A DNA stretch of 19,698 bases from an uncultured Treponema sp. (GCA_938039145.1 CALHVG010000073.1:1-19698), one strand, 5' to 3'. Numbered from the stretch's first letter, positions 6,593 to 14,450 are shown. Program-made: numbers and translations. The notes: generated from the sequence alone by a model not told the origin.

Positions 6593-6642
6593 ACGCATGG
6601 CGATTGTGTCCGCCGTCGATTTTTCCGGAATCCGGCGATTTT

Positions 6643-6714
6643 CTAAAATCCGTCGTTTCCTTCAAAGCGGGGAATCAGATTTGTCGATTTTTTTATCTCT
6701 CCGTCCGTGGGGAT
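6643..6714 (-). pseudogene. Detached 3' end of trpB2
   Basis: Read on the minus strand in the trpB2 frame, this segment encodes IPTDGEIKKSTNLIP followed by RFEGNDGF and a TAG stop. It matches 20 of the last 23 residues of the intact TrpB2, which ends GNTGF. Several differences are synonymous. Homology to trpB2 stops abruptly upstream of this point, so it is a remnant with no start and cannot make a protein. Confidence 0.8.
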
Positions 6715-6843
6715 GAAAAACCACCGATTAAATAAAAAGTCGCCACTCAAATTGAACTTTATTTGCCCAACTTTTGAGCTGCGGATCTGCAATATTCATA
6801 ACACGAACTATTTTTAATAGAAGAGTCGCTGTAAGGCTGTATT

Positions 6844-8019
6844 TTATAATTTTTCCATTTCCTTTATATAGTCAATAAACTTTTTCACACTCCAAATATC
6901 ATTCTGATATTTTTCCGGATATGTCTTTATATACTTTTCGGGAACAACCAAAACGACTTTTTCGTTTTTCATTTCTGTAAGCTGGGAAGATGAAATCCCC
7001 TGTTGAAGTGTACATAGAAATTTATTTTTCGAACGTAATCTGTCAGCCTCATTTAAAACTTGTCTCCATCGGTCTTTACAAGTTGTTTTGGCTGCAAGAG
7101 AAGCAAGTTTATCAACAGAAAATGCAGAATCATGATAAGACTCTATAGACGGGAAAATAAAATCAGGTTTCTTGTTGCCTTCTGTTACTGCCTGTGAAGA
7201 AAAAGTTATATTATTTCCCGTAAATAAAGAACTTAAATGATGCTCCAAACTTTTACCGGCACGACTTTTTCTTCTGTTCAGCACTTGATTTGCAAGATCA
7301 ATAAACTTCTCAACATTCGAAAACCCATTTTTTACAAGCGAGCCGTATCTGTCATGTTCAATTGCTCTAAAAAGCCGATATTCAACTTCCGTCCAATCAA
7401 GTAATTTATCATCTGGCTTTAGGTGAATGTATTCATTATGATTGAAACACCAATTTTGAATTCTTTGTGCCTCAAGCGACATTTGTTCAGATGAAGGAAA
7501 ATCAGTTGTCAGCGAGTTTATAAATTCTTGAATAGCAATTTTTTCTTTTTCTTCTGGATTCGTCAATTCTGTATCAATAAGACGGTTTGTTTCGGTTGGG
7601 GTAATTCCAAAGTAATCTAGGAAATATTCTATTCCATCTTCAGTTTCAAGAACATATCCTTTATACGAAGAATCTTTTTGTTTTAAAATTACGACTAAAG
7701 AACCTGTAAAATCAGGTTTTAAAAATGGGAAATTCCTTCCAAAACCTGTAATTCTATATTCATTTCTTGACCCTTGCCCATAATATTTGAAATGCGCATC
7801 TGTTTCAAAATCATCTTGCCATTTTATTTTGTTGAATTCTTCTTTGTTTTGTCCTTTTACCCCGGGAACATCAAATATGAGGGCAACAGAATTCTTTGGA
7901 ATATAAATCCCACTCTGATGTCCTCCAGTTTCTCCTGTATCGTTTGCAGAAAGAAATTTACAAAATATTCTTTCGCTATTTGCTGTATCTGATATAAGTT
8001 TTGAAGCGATATTTTCCAT
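6844..8019 (-). CDS. EcoRII-type type IIE restriction endonuclease
   Basis: The product is 391 residues, close to EcoRII itself (about 400). The N-terminal EcoRII-N effector domain shows LSANDTGETGGHQSGIYIPK (23-42). The C-terminal EcoRII-C catalytic domain begins near 215 and carries SRAGKSLEHHLSSLF (252-266), QAVTEGNKKPDFIFPS (276-291) and AAKTTCKDRWRQVLNEADR (309-327), the PD...K core with Asp286 and Lys311. EcoRII relatives cut before CCWGG and need a second site as effector; specificity here is inferred from the family. The ATG is three bases after the methyltransferase stop, so the two are translated in series, methyltransferase first. The only upstream ribosome site is a weak GAG, which would keep nuclease output low until protection is in place. 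Confidence 0.93.
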   Translation of the reverse strand: MENIASKLISDTANSERIFCKFLSANDTGETGGHQSGIYIPKNSVALIFDVPGVKGQNKEEFNKIKWQDDFETDAHFKYYGQGSRNEYRITGFGRNFPFLKPDFTGSLVVILKQKDSSYKGYVLETEDGIEYFLDYFGITPTETNRLIDTELTNPEEKEKIAIQEFINSLTTDFPSSEQMSLEAQRIQNWCFNHNEYIHLKPDDKLLDWTEVEYRLFRAIEHDRYGSLVKNGFSNVEKFIDLANQVLNRRKSRAGKSLEHHLSSLFTGNNITFSSQAVTEGNKKPDFIFPSIESYHDSAFSVDKLASLAAKTTCKDRWRQVLNEADRLRSKNKFLCTLQQGISSSQLTEMKNEKVVLVVPEKYIKTYPEKYQNDIWSVKKFIDYIKEMEKL

Positions 8020-8022
8020 AGT

Positions 8023-9324
8023 TCATTTCTCAAATTGCAATTTTTCTTTTGTATAAATGTGTTCTGCTTTAAGAGGTTCTTTTCCGATTTGTTCCATAAG
8101 CAACGGTTTTATGAATTCTGCAACGGCATGAAACAAAGGAACTACAACAGAATTCCCAAATTGTTTGTAAGCTCTTGTATCTGAAACAGGAATAACATAG
8201 TCGTCTGAATACCCCATAAGACGGGCACATTCACGAGGTGTAAGTCGGCGTGGATTTTTATTTTCCCCTTGTGAAAGTAAAACCTCCGAACCATCTTTGT
8301 AGTATCGAGCAGAAAGAGTTCTAGATATGTCATTTTCAGTTACAAGACCGTACCCAAAACCATTCCCAAGAGAACGGTGTTTTGTAGCATAAGCCTGTAA
8401 ATAAGTCCACAAATTATCTGTCAAAGTGTATTTATCAAGAACTTTATTGTTTTCAAAATCAAAATATTTGTCGCCGTCTTGTGGGAGTCTTGGTTCTGTT
8501 CCATCAATTTTATGGAGAATACTTGCTAATTTCAATTCTCCTTTTTGAGGCAAGACCATATCATTAAGAGAAAAATCTATTTTATTTCTAAACCCTACAA
8601 TTACAATTCGTTCACGATGCTGCGGAACCCAACTCTGCGCATCTATAATTCTAGAACTGCAAGTATAACCTAAATCTTGCGTCAAAGTTTCCCAAATTAC
8701 TTTGAAAGTATTTCCTTTGTCGTGGGATTTTAAATTTTTAACATTTTCAAGAACAAACGCTTTTGGCCGTTTTTCTTTTATAATCCTTGCAACATCAAAA
8801 AACAATGTTCCCTGCGTTTTATCTGCAAACCCTGTAGGGCGACCAAGGGATTTTTTCTTTGAAATTCCTGCAATACTGAATGGCTGGCAAGGGAATCCTG
8901 CCAATAGAACATCATGGTCGGGAATATCATTTGCATCTACTTTTGTAATGTCTCCATTTATAGGATATTTTGACGGATAATTGGCACTGTAAGTTTTTTG
9001 AGCAAATTCGTCCCATTCAGAAGTATAAAGACATTTGCCGCCAGCCTGTTCAAAGCCTTTTCTAATTCCTCCTATTCCAGCGAACAAATCGATGAAAGTA
9101 AAATCTCCTTTTCTTTCATCGTTTTCTTGGGCGGGGATTCTCCTTGCAATCATATTTACCAATCTGTCAGCAATAAATGATTTTGGCTGAACAGAGCCAT
9201 TTAACCAGCGATGAATTGTACTTTGATTTACCTGTAATTCAGTTGTAATATCAAAAAGTGAATATAGATTTGTAACTTGTCTCAGCAATTCTGTTGTTGA
9301 TGACTGAAAAAAACTTACTTCCAT
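8023..9324 (-). CDS. Cytosine-C5 DNA methyltransferase with N-terminal HTH (EcoRII/Dcm type)
   Basis: The product is 433 residues. Motif I is DLFAGIGG (79-86), motif IV GFPCQPFS with the nucleophile Cys146, motif VI ENV (193-195), motif VIII QHRER (235-239), and motif X KQFGNSVVVPLF near the C-terminus. Residues 10-60 form a helix-turn-helix (LFDITTELQVNQSTIHRWLNG), as in M.EcoRII and M.SsoII, where this domain binds the methyltransferase's own promoter. The modified base should be the inner C of CCWGG if specificity follows the partner nuclease. AAGGAC precedes the ATG by about four bases. A promoter with a 13-bp palindrome over its -10 lies upstream (9345-9385), fitting self-repression. The gene precedes and is coupled to the endonuclease. 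Confidence 0.95.
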   Translation of the reverse strand: MEVSFFQSSTTELLRQVTNLYSLFDITTELQVNQSTIHRWLNGSVQPKSFIADRLVNMIARRIPAQENDERKGDFTFIDLFAGIGGIRKGFEQAGGKCLYTSEWDEFAQKTYSANYPSKYPINGDITKVDANDIPDHDVLLAGFPCQPFSIAGISKKKSLGRPTGFADKTQGTLFFDVARIIKEKRPKAFVLENVKNLKSHDKGNTFKVIWETLTQDLGYTCSSRIIDAQSWVPQHRERIVIVGFRNKIDFSLNDMVLPQKGELKLASILHKIDGTEPRLPQDGDKYFDFENNKVLDKYTLTDNLWTYLQAYATKHRSLGNGFGYGLVTENDISRTLSARYYKDGSEVLLSQGENKNPRRLTPRECARLMGYSDDYVIPVSDTRAYKQFGNSVVVPLFHAVAEFIKPLLMEQIGKEPLKAEHIYTKEKLQFEK

Positions 9325-9344
9325 TTTGTCCTTGCTAAATGGGA

Positions 9345-9385
9345 ATTATAATTTGCATTATGCAATATTTCTTCCCCATTGTCGA
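9345..9385 (-). promoter_or_regulatory. Promoter and candidate operator of the EcoRII-type cassette
   Basis: On the minus strand TCGACA (complement of 9380-9385), 17 bases and CATAAT (complement of 9357-9362) form a good promoter. The palindrome TTGCATTATGCAA (9353-9365, 6-bp arms around one base) covers this -10. A second TATAAT (complement of 9345-9350) lies downstream without a clear -35. The position suits repression by the HTH domain of the methyltransferase. Confidence 0.55.
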
Positions 9386-9396
9386 GCAACTCATAA

Positions 9397-9613
9397 TAGA
9401 AAAGTCGCTTCACCTTTCCAAAAGCAGTTGTTTTTTGCGGAATCATTTATGCAACGTTGGCTCAAAAGCCGAGCCGACGTTGCGAAAAATTCCACGCACG
9501 GCGATTGTGTCCGCCAGAAATTGTTTCCACCGTCGGTTTTTTAAAATCCGGTATTTCCTTCAAAACGCGGAATCAGGTCTGTCGATTTTTTTATCTCTTC
9601 GTCCGTCGGAATG
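9397..9613. repeat. Right long direct repeat flanking the EcoRII-type cassette
   Basis: This is the partner of 6496-6715. It contains the final codons of the intact trpB2 (9541-9613) and about 145 bp downstream of it, including the long hairpin at 9439-9493. In the short bases outside it, AATAGAAAAGTCGCT (9395-9409) has a near match at 6818-6832, inside the left edge of the cassette, with one difference. Confidence 0.85.
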
Positions 9614-10935
9614 TAGTCGCTCATCGTTCCGTTATTGAAAGCCTCGTAAGCCTTCATGTCAAAATAACCGGTTCCCGTAAGCCCGAACAGAATTGTTTTT
9701 TCTTCGCCGGTTTCCTTGCATTTTAGAGCTTCGTCTATCGCGGCTTTGATTGCATGGCTGCTTTCCGGAGCGGGAAGAGTTCCTTCGGTTCTGCAAAAAA
9801 GTTGTGCCGCCTTAAAAACTTCGGTCTGCTCAACGGCACACGCTTCTATATAACCGTCGTGGTAAAGTTGGCTTATTACGGAACTCATTCCGTGGTAACG
9901 AAGTCCGCCCGAATGGCTTGCGCTCGGCATGAACTGAGAACCCAGCGTATACATTTTCTGCATTGGGCAAACTTTTCCCGTGTCGCAATAGTCGTAGGCA
10001 AAAACGCCTCTTGTAAGGCTCGGACAACTTGCAGGTTCCACCGCTATAAAACGGTATTTTTCTTCTCCGCGGAGCATTTCGCCCATGAACGGACTTATAA
10101 GTCCACCCAAATTTGAGCCGCCGCCTGCACAGCCTATTATGATGTCAGGTTTTATTCCGTATTTTTTCATGGCAGACTGCGCCTCTAGTCCGATTATGGA
10201 CTGATGAAGAAGAACTTGATTCAGCACGGAACCGAGGACATAGCGGTATCCTTCGTGGCAACCGGCGTATTCTACCGCTTCCGAAATCGCACAGCCAAGA
10301 GAGCCGGTACAGTTCGGAAATTCCGCATTTATTTTTCTGCCGACTTCCGTTTCCATGCTCGGAGAGGGAATCACCGAAGCTCCATAGGTTCTGATTACTT
10401 CGCGGCGATGAGGTTTTTGCTCGTAAGAACAGCGAACCTGATACACACGGCAGTCAAGGTCAAGATATGCGGTTGCCATCGCCATCGCTGTTCCCCACTG
10501 ACCTGCGCCAGTTTCAGTGGTAACGCCCTTTAAGCCCTGCTCCTTTGCGTAAAAAGCCTGAGCGATAGCAGAATTCAACTTGTGAGAACCGGATGTATTC
10601 TGTCCTTCGAATTTATAATAGATTTTTGCGGGTGTTCCCAATTTTTTTTCAAGGCAATAGGCACGGGTCAGCGGAGCGGGACGGTACATTTTGTAAAAAT
10701 CAAGAATTTCCTGCGGAATCGGAATATTTCTGTCCGTCTCGTTCAACTCCTGCTTTACAAGTTCATCGCAAAAAACGTGAGAAAGTTCTTCAGGGGTGCA
10801 TGGTTTGTATGTTTTAGGATTAAGAAGCGGAGCTGTCTTGTTTTTCATGTCGGCACGGACGTTGTACCAATACTTCGGCATTTCCTCTTCGCTCAAATAA
10901 ATTTTGTAAGGGATTTTATCTTTTTCCTGTGCCAT
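9541..10935 (-). CDS. trpB: TrpB2-type tryptophan synthase beta chain
   Basis: The product is 464 residues, longer than the roughly 400 of TrpB1 and in the TrpB2 range. It is a fold-type II PLP enzyme. The PLP lysine is Lys119 in EGQNTSGSHKLNSAIAQ, the carboxylate loop is ETGAGQWG (141-148), and the phosphate-binding loop is GCAGGGSNLGG. TrpB2 condenses serine with indole to form tryptophan and often stands apart from trpA, as here; salvage of free indole is the likely role, though other serine chemistry is possible. AAGGAGG stands seven bases before the ATG. The last codons are duplicated on the far side of the EcoRII-type cassette, yet the gene itself is intact. The upstream gap to htpG (divergent) is about 257 bases. 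Confidence 0.93.
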   Translation of the reverse strand: MAQEKDKIPYKIYLSEEEMPKYWYNVRADMKNKTAPLLNPKTYKPCTPEELSHVFCDELVKQELNETDRNIPIPQEILDFYKMYRPAPLTRAYCLEKKLGTPAKIYYKFEGQNTSGSHKLNSAIAQAFYAKEQGLKGVTTETGAGQWGTAMAMATAYLDLDCRVYQVRCSYEQKPHRREVIRTYGASVIPSPSMETEVGRKINAEFPNCTGSLGCAISEAVEYAGCHEGYRYVLGSVLNQVLLHQSIIGLEAQSAMKKYGIKPDIIIGCAGGGSNLGGLISPFMGEMLRGEEKYRFIAVEPASCPSLTRGVFAYDYCDTGKVCPMQKMYTLGSQFMPSASHSGGLRYHGMSSVISQLYHDGYIEACAVEQTEVFKAAQLFCRTEGTLPAPESSHAIKAAIDEALKCKETGEEKTILFGLTGTGYFDMKAYEAFNNGTMSDYIPTDEEIKKSTDLIPRFEGNTGF

Positions 10936-11124
10936 AAAAACCTCCTTGAATGGCTTTTAGATTTTCATTTATCTAAGTTTTCTAAAATCGAACCGGCTCT
11001 ATCTTACGTTAATTTGAAAACAAATTTTAAGATTCTGTCGTCATTTTTAAGTTCGCCTTACCCGCTTGTTTCTGCGAATAGTAACAAAATGTGTATTTTT
11101 TGTCCATTTGTTTTGTTAGTTTTC

Positions 11125-11154
11125 TTGCCTTTTTGTGTTTATTTTTCTTATATT
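11125..11154 (+). promoter_or_regulatory. Candidate promoter of htpG
   Basis: TTGCCT (11125-11130), 18 bases and TATATT (11149-11154), then an AAAGAGG box (11176-11181) about 11 bases before the ATG at 11193. No CIRCE element and no heat-shock sigma-32-type promoter is visible. Confidence 0.45.
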
Positions 11155-11192
11155 TAAACAAATCAGTTTTTTTCAAAGAGGTATTTTTTAAA

Positions 11193-13172
11193 ATGGCAAA
11201 ACATGAATTTCAGACCGAAGTGAATCAACTTTTGCAATTGCTTATCCATTCCTTGTATTCGAACAAGGATATTTTCCTTCGCGAAATCGTTTCTAACGGC
11301 AGCGATGCTTTGGACAAACTAAAATATCTTACGGTTTCGGATGATTCCTACAAGAATATCAAGTTTGACCCCAGGCTGGACATCTCTTTTGACGACAAAG
11401 CAGGCGTTCTTACCGTTCAGGATTCCGGAATCGGCATGGATTCGGAAGATTTGCAGAACAATCTTGGAACAATTGCTCGTTCCGGAACAAAAGCGTTCCT
11501 TTCAAAACTTACAAACGAAGCTTCAAAAGATTCAAACCTTATAGGCCAGTTCGGGGTCGGATTTTACTCCGCTTTCATGGCATCAAAAAAAATCGATGTC
11601 TATACAAGAAAGGCTGCCGGCGACGGAAAAATCTGGCATTGGGCAAGCGACGGCACAAATTCCTACGATTTGGATGAAATTCAGCCAGAAAGCGAGAGTG
11701 CAAAAAAATACGGATTCGACAATGCAGACGCAAGCGGTTCTGTAATCGTGATGACGCTAAACGATGACAGCAAAGAATACGCCTCCCGCTGGAAGATAGA
11801 AGAACTCATCAAAAAATACAGCGACCACATCGCTTTCCCGATTTATCTTCATTACGAAAAAAACGAATACGATGACAAAGGAAACGTAAAATCAACTGAA
11901 AACAAAATCGACCAAGTTAATAGTGCCAGCGCGCTTTGGAAAAAATCAAAAAGCGAACTCAAACCGGAAGACTATTTTGAATTCTACAAAACTATTGGTC
12001 ATGATGGGCAAGACCCGCTCGATTACATCCACACCCATGCGGAAGGAACTCAGGAGTACACAACCCTATTTTTTGTTCCGCAGACCGCACCTTTTGATAT
12101 GTATCAGGCGGACTATAAAAGCGGTGTAAAACTTTATGTGAAACGAGTTTTCATCACGGACGACGACCGCGAGCTTTTGCCAGCCTATTTGCGTTTTGTG
12201 CGCGGCGTAATTGATTCCGAAGATTTGCCGCTGAATGTAAGCCGAGAAATTCTGCAGCAAAACAGAATTTTGGAAAATATTCGCAGTGCTTCCGTAAAAA
12301 AACTCCTTGGCGAATTCAAAAAAATGGGAGAAGATGCGGACAAAGCAAAAGAGACGGACGAAGCCAATCGTTCCGAGGACGAAAAAAAGGCAATCGAAAA
12401 ATGGAACAAGTTTGTGAAAAACTACAATCGCCCGATGAAAGAAGGACTTTACAGCGACTATTCCAACCGCGACGAAATTGCAGAAATTGTTCGTTTTAAA
12501 AGCACGGACGCATCCGGAACAGGCGAAGACAATTACACGAGTTTTGCTGAATATGTAAAGCGCATGAAAAGCGAACAAAAGGCGATTTATTATATCACCG
12601 GCAGCGATGAAAAAAATATGCGAGCGAATCCTTTGCTTAAAGCCTACGTAAACAAGGGATTTGAAGTTCTAATTTTGGACGACGACATTGACGAAGTCGT
12701 AATCGGTGGCTACGGAAAGTACAAAGACTTCGAACTGAAAGCCGTAAACCGCAGCGGTAGCGACGAAGACCTTGGAATCGATAAGGAAGAGGCAAAGAAG
12801 AAGGAAGAAGAGTTCAAACCGATAACAGAAAAAATAAAGAAAGCCCTTGGAGACAAAGTAAAAGAAGTAAAACTTTCGAAAACCCTGACAGACGACAACC
12901 CGTCGTGCATTGTGGTTGACGAAAACGATCCAAGCTGGCAGATGGTTCAGATGATGAAAGCGATGGGACAGAACGGTCCGGAAATGAAACCGATTCTGGA
13001 AATCAACGGCGAACATCCGATTCTTGCAAAAATAAAAGATTCCGATGACGAAAGTTTGATTGGCGATGTCGCAGAAGTCCTTTTGGATCAGGCATTGCTT
13101 ATAGCAGGAGTAGAACTAAAAGCACCGGCAGAATTTGTAAAATCGCTGAACAGTTTGCTGAGCAGACAGTAA
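11193..13172 (+). CDS. htpG: HtpG, the bacterial Hsp90 chaperone
   Basis: The product is 659 residues, dimeric, ATP-driven and cytosolic. The start MAKHEFQTEVNQLL is the conserved Hsp90 start; the open frame continues upstream, but the extra 34 codons are AT-rich leader and not family-like. The ATPase domain shows LIHSLYSNKDIFLRE, the ATP-binding Asn/Asp region SNGSDALDKLKYL, QDSGIGM, NLGTIARSGTKAF and GQFGVGFYSAFM. The middle domain has the catalytic Arg in LPLNVSREILQQNRIL. The C-terminal dimerisation part is complete. A KKKEEE-type charged segment lies around residues 530-560. It is divergent from trpB2. A hairpin and a U-tracted terminator follow. Confidence 0.97.
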   Translation: MAKHEFQTEVNQLLQLLIHSLYSNKDIFLREIVSNGSDALDKLKYLTVSDDSYKNIKFDPRLDISFDDKAGVLTVQDSGIGMDSEDLQNNLGTIARSGTKAFLSKLTNEASKDSNLIGQFGVGFYSAFMASKKIDVYTRKAAGDGKIWHWASDGTNSYDLDEIQPESESAKKYGFDNADASGSVIVMTLNDDSKEYASRWKIEELIKKYSDHIAFPIYLHYEKNEYDDKGNVKSTENKIDQVNSASALWKKSKSELKPEDYFEFYKTIGHDGQDPLDYIHTHAEGTQEYTTLFFVPQTAPFDMYQADYKSGVKLYVKRVFITDDDRELLPAYLRFVRGVIDSEDLPLNVSREILQQNRILENIRSASVKKLLGEFKKMGEDADKAKETDEANRSEDEKKAIEKWNKFVKNYNRPMKEGLYSDYSNRDEIAEIVRFKSTDASGTGEDNYTSFAEYVKRMKSEQKAIYYITGSDEKNMRANPLLKAYVNKGFEVLILDDDIDEVVIGGYGKYKDFELKAVNRSGSDEDLGIDKEEAKKKEEEFKPITEKIKKALGDKVKEVKLSKTLTDDNPSCIVVDENDPSWQMVQMMKAMGQNGPEMKPILEINGEHPILAKIKDSDDESLIGDVAEVLLDQALLIAGVELKAPAEFVKSLNSLLSRQ

Positions 13173-13198
13173 CAGCATTTTACAAATTGTTTCAACAA

Positions 13199-13241
13199 GC
13201 CAAAGAAAAGCAAAGGCGAAAATGCCTTACTTTTCTTTGGC
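13199..13241 (+). terminator. Long hairpin after htpG
   Basis: GCCAAAGAAAAG (13199-13210) pairs perfectly with CTTTTCTTTGGC (13230-13241), and an inner stem AAGGC/GCCTT adds five pairs. It starts 26 bases after the htpG stop. An A/T-rich tail follows, with no solid U-run, so it may act as a weak terminator or as mRNA 3' protection. Confidence 0.6.
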
Positions 13242-13378
13242 AAATTATTTATTTATTGAGCAAAAGTTCCGGTGTGTATAAACACTGACGAAAGAATCGT
13301 TATAGATACGCGCGGCGATTCATTCATTGAGCGCGCAAAGAACTGAAACATTTTTCCGTAAATCGAGTTTTATAAAAC

Positions 13379-13403
13379 CGTCCCGTTTCTGCGGACGTTT
13401 TTT
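13379..13403 (+). terminator. Intrinsic terminator between htpG and dpnA
   Basis: CGTCC (13379-13383) pairs with GGACG (13393-13397) and TTTTTT follows (13398-13403). On the minus strand the same hairpin is followed by GGTTTTAT, so it may stop transcription from both htpG and the converging dpnA. Apart from this, the 313 bases between the two genes hold the htpG hairpin and a GAATCG/CGATTC inverted repeat, and no gene. Confidence 0.55.
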
Positions 13404-13485
13404 GCGTTTTTTATTGGGGCGGGAAAAGTAAATTTGGCAGCTCAATCGTGTAAGTGCCCTTAAATTACAAGACCCCGCATTATCG

Positions 13486-14367
13486 TTACTCTATCGGTAA
13501 ATCGCTTCCGTAGTCCGGCTCTTTTTCGCGAAGTTCAAAAGTGTCTTTGAAATATTCAGCCGGAGCTTTCAAGATTTTTTTTCGGTACTCAAGTTTCGTT
13601 TCGATGTCATCAATTTCTCTTCTACGATTTTTTGATATTTCCAAAAACGGCTCTTCCTTGTCTATACCTAGAAAACGGCGGTTCAATAAACTTGCCGCGA
13701 TTCCCGTCGTGCCGGAACCGCTAAACGGATCTAAAATCCACGCATTTTCTTTTGTCGAGGCAAGTATTATCCTTGCGAGCAGCGGAAGCGGTTTTTGAGT
13801 GGGATGCTTTCCGCAAGATTTTTCCCACTTTGCGATTGCAGGCAAACTCCACAGGTCTCGCATCTGCTTTCCGCCGTTTATTTTTTTCATCAATTCGTAG
13901 TTATAATAATGGGGAACCTTTTTATTTTTCCGCGCCCACAATATAAATTCCGTTGAATGCGTAAAAAATTTGCATGAAAGATTCGGCGGCGGGTTAGTTT
14001 TTGCCCAAGTGATGCAGTTAAGAATGCGGAAGTCCAGTTCCGTGAGCATTTGCGCTGCAGAAAAAATATTGTGGTACGTTCCGCTTATCCAAATGGTGCC
14101 GTTTTCTTTTAATTTATCTCTGCACAAAGAAATCCATTGCCGATTAAATTCATTGTCATTTTTAAAACCGCGAGACTTATCCCATTCGCCTTTATTTACG
14201 GATACTTGCTTTCCCGATTGGACAGAAATACCGCCGTTAGAAAGAAAATACGGAGGATCTGCAAAAATCATATCGAATTGGAACTCGAATTGCGGCAAAA
14301 TTTCAGTGCAGTCGCCCTGCACAAGAGTAAAATCGTGATTGTCGGATTTATAATAAGAAGTCAACAT
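13486..14367 (-). CDS. dpnA: DpnA-type adenine-N6 DNA methyltransferase (GATC)
   Basis: The product is 293 residues, beta class: the catalytic motif DPPY (37-40, in FADPPYFLSNGGISVQSG) comes before the SAM-binding motif DPFSGSGTTG (213-222). HPTQKP (188-193) is also typical. In the DpnII and MboI systems this second enzyme methylates GATC, and the Streptococcus enzyme can act on single-stranded DNA, which helps the genes establish in a new host; the same role is inferred here. It is last in the cluster, 83 bases after the nuclease gene. No Shine-Dalgarno precedes the ATG. In frame upstream, across a TAA, lies a 19-codon leader frame with an excellent ribosome site, so translation may depend on reinitiation; alternatively TAATAT six bases upstream may serve as a -10. 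Confidence 0.92.
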   Translation of the reverse strand: MLTSYYKSDNHDFTLVQGDCTEILPQFEFQFDMIFADPPYFLSNGGISVQSGKQVSVNKGEWDKSRGFKNDNEFNRQWISLCRDKLKENGTIWISGTYHNIFSAAQMLTELDFRILNCITWAKTNPPPNLSCKFFTHSTEFILWARKNKKVPHYYNYELMKKINGGKQMRDLWSLPAIAKWEKSCGKHPTQKPLPLLARIILASTKENAWILDPFSGSGTTGIAASLLNRRFLGIDKEEPFLEISKNRRREIDDIETKLEYRKKILKAPAEYFKDTFELREKEPDYGSDLPIE

Positions 14368-14376
14368 GATTGAATA

Positions 14377-14436
14377 TTAAATTATTTTATTCAGCGGAAT
14401 CAATTTTACATTATGATTGAATAAGTTTTTTGCCAT
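14377..14436 (-). CDS. Candidate 19-residue leader peptide upstream of dpnA
   Basis: The frame reads MAKNLFNHNVKLIPLNKII and stops with TAA nine bases before the dpnA ATG, in the same reading frame as dpnA. AGAGG stands five bases before its ATG, the best ribosome site in the cluster, while dpnA itself has none. An 11-bp direct repeat, ATGATTGAATA, covers both the middle of this frame (14413-14423) and the start of dpnA (14366-14376). It may be a coupling leader, or the original N-terminus of dpnA or another gene cut by a nonsense change. No homologue is recognised. Confidence 0.45.
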   Translation of the reverse strand: MAKNLFNHNVKLIPLNKII

Positions 14437-14450
14437 ATTTACCTCTATCT

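Larger units (their letters stand above)
6496..6715. repeat. Left long direct repeat flanking the EcoRII-type cassette
   Basis: This 220-bp stretch aligns with 9397-9613. From the CTTTCC word to GTGTCCGCC the two match at about 92 % by eye (8 differences in about 102 bases), and the trpB-tail part at about 86 %, with one small indel zone between. The copy includes the 3' end of trpB2 and its downstream hairpin, although the intact trpB2 is at the other end of the cassette. It fits duplication of the target on insertion. The 450 bases between the tRNA and the endonuclease gene hold only this repeat and about 125 bp with no feature I can name. Confidence 0.85.

Noticed and set aside
11091..11192. 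N-terminal extension of HtpG by 34 residues
   Set aside because: It is AT-rich leader holding the promoter; Hsp90 proteins start at the MAKHEFQTEVN block, which has its own ribosome site.
10936..11192. CIRCE or other heat-shock operator between trpB2 and htpG
   Set aside because: No TTAGCACTC/GAGTGCTAA pair is present; the short inverted repeats there are AT-rich and weak.
12066..12578. Long open frame antisense to htpG
   Set aside because: It mirrors the codon pattern of htpG, has a Phe-rich composition and no ribosome site.
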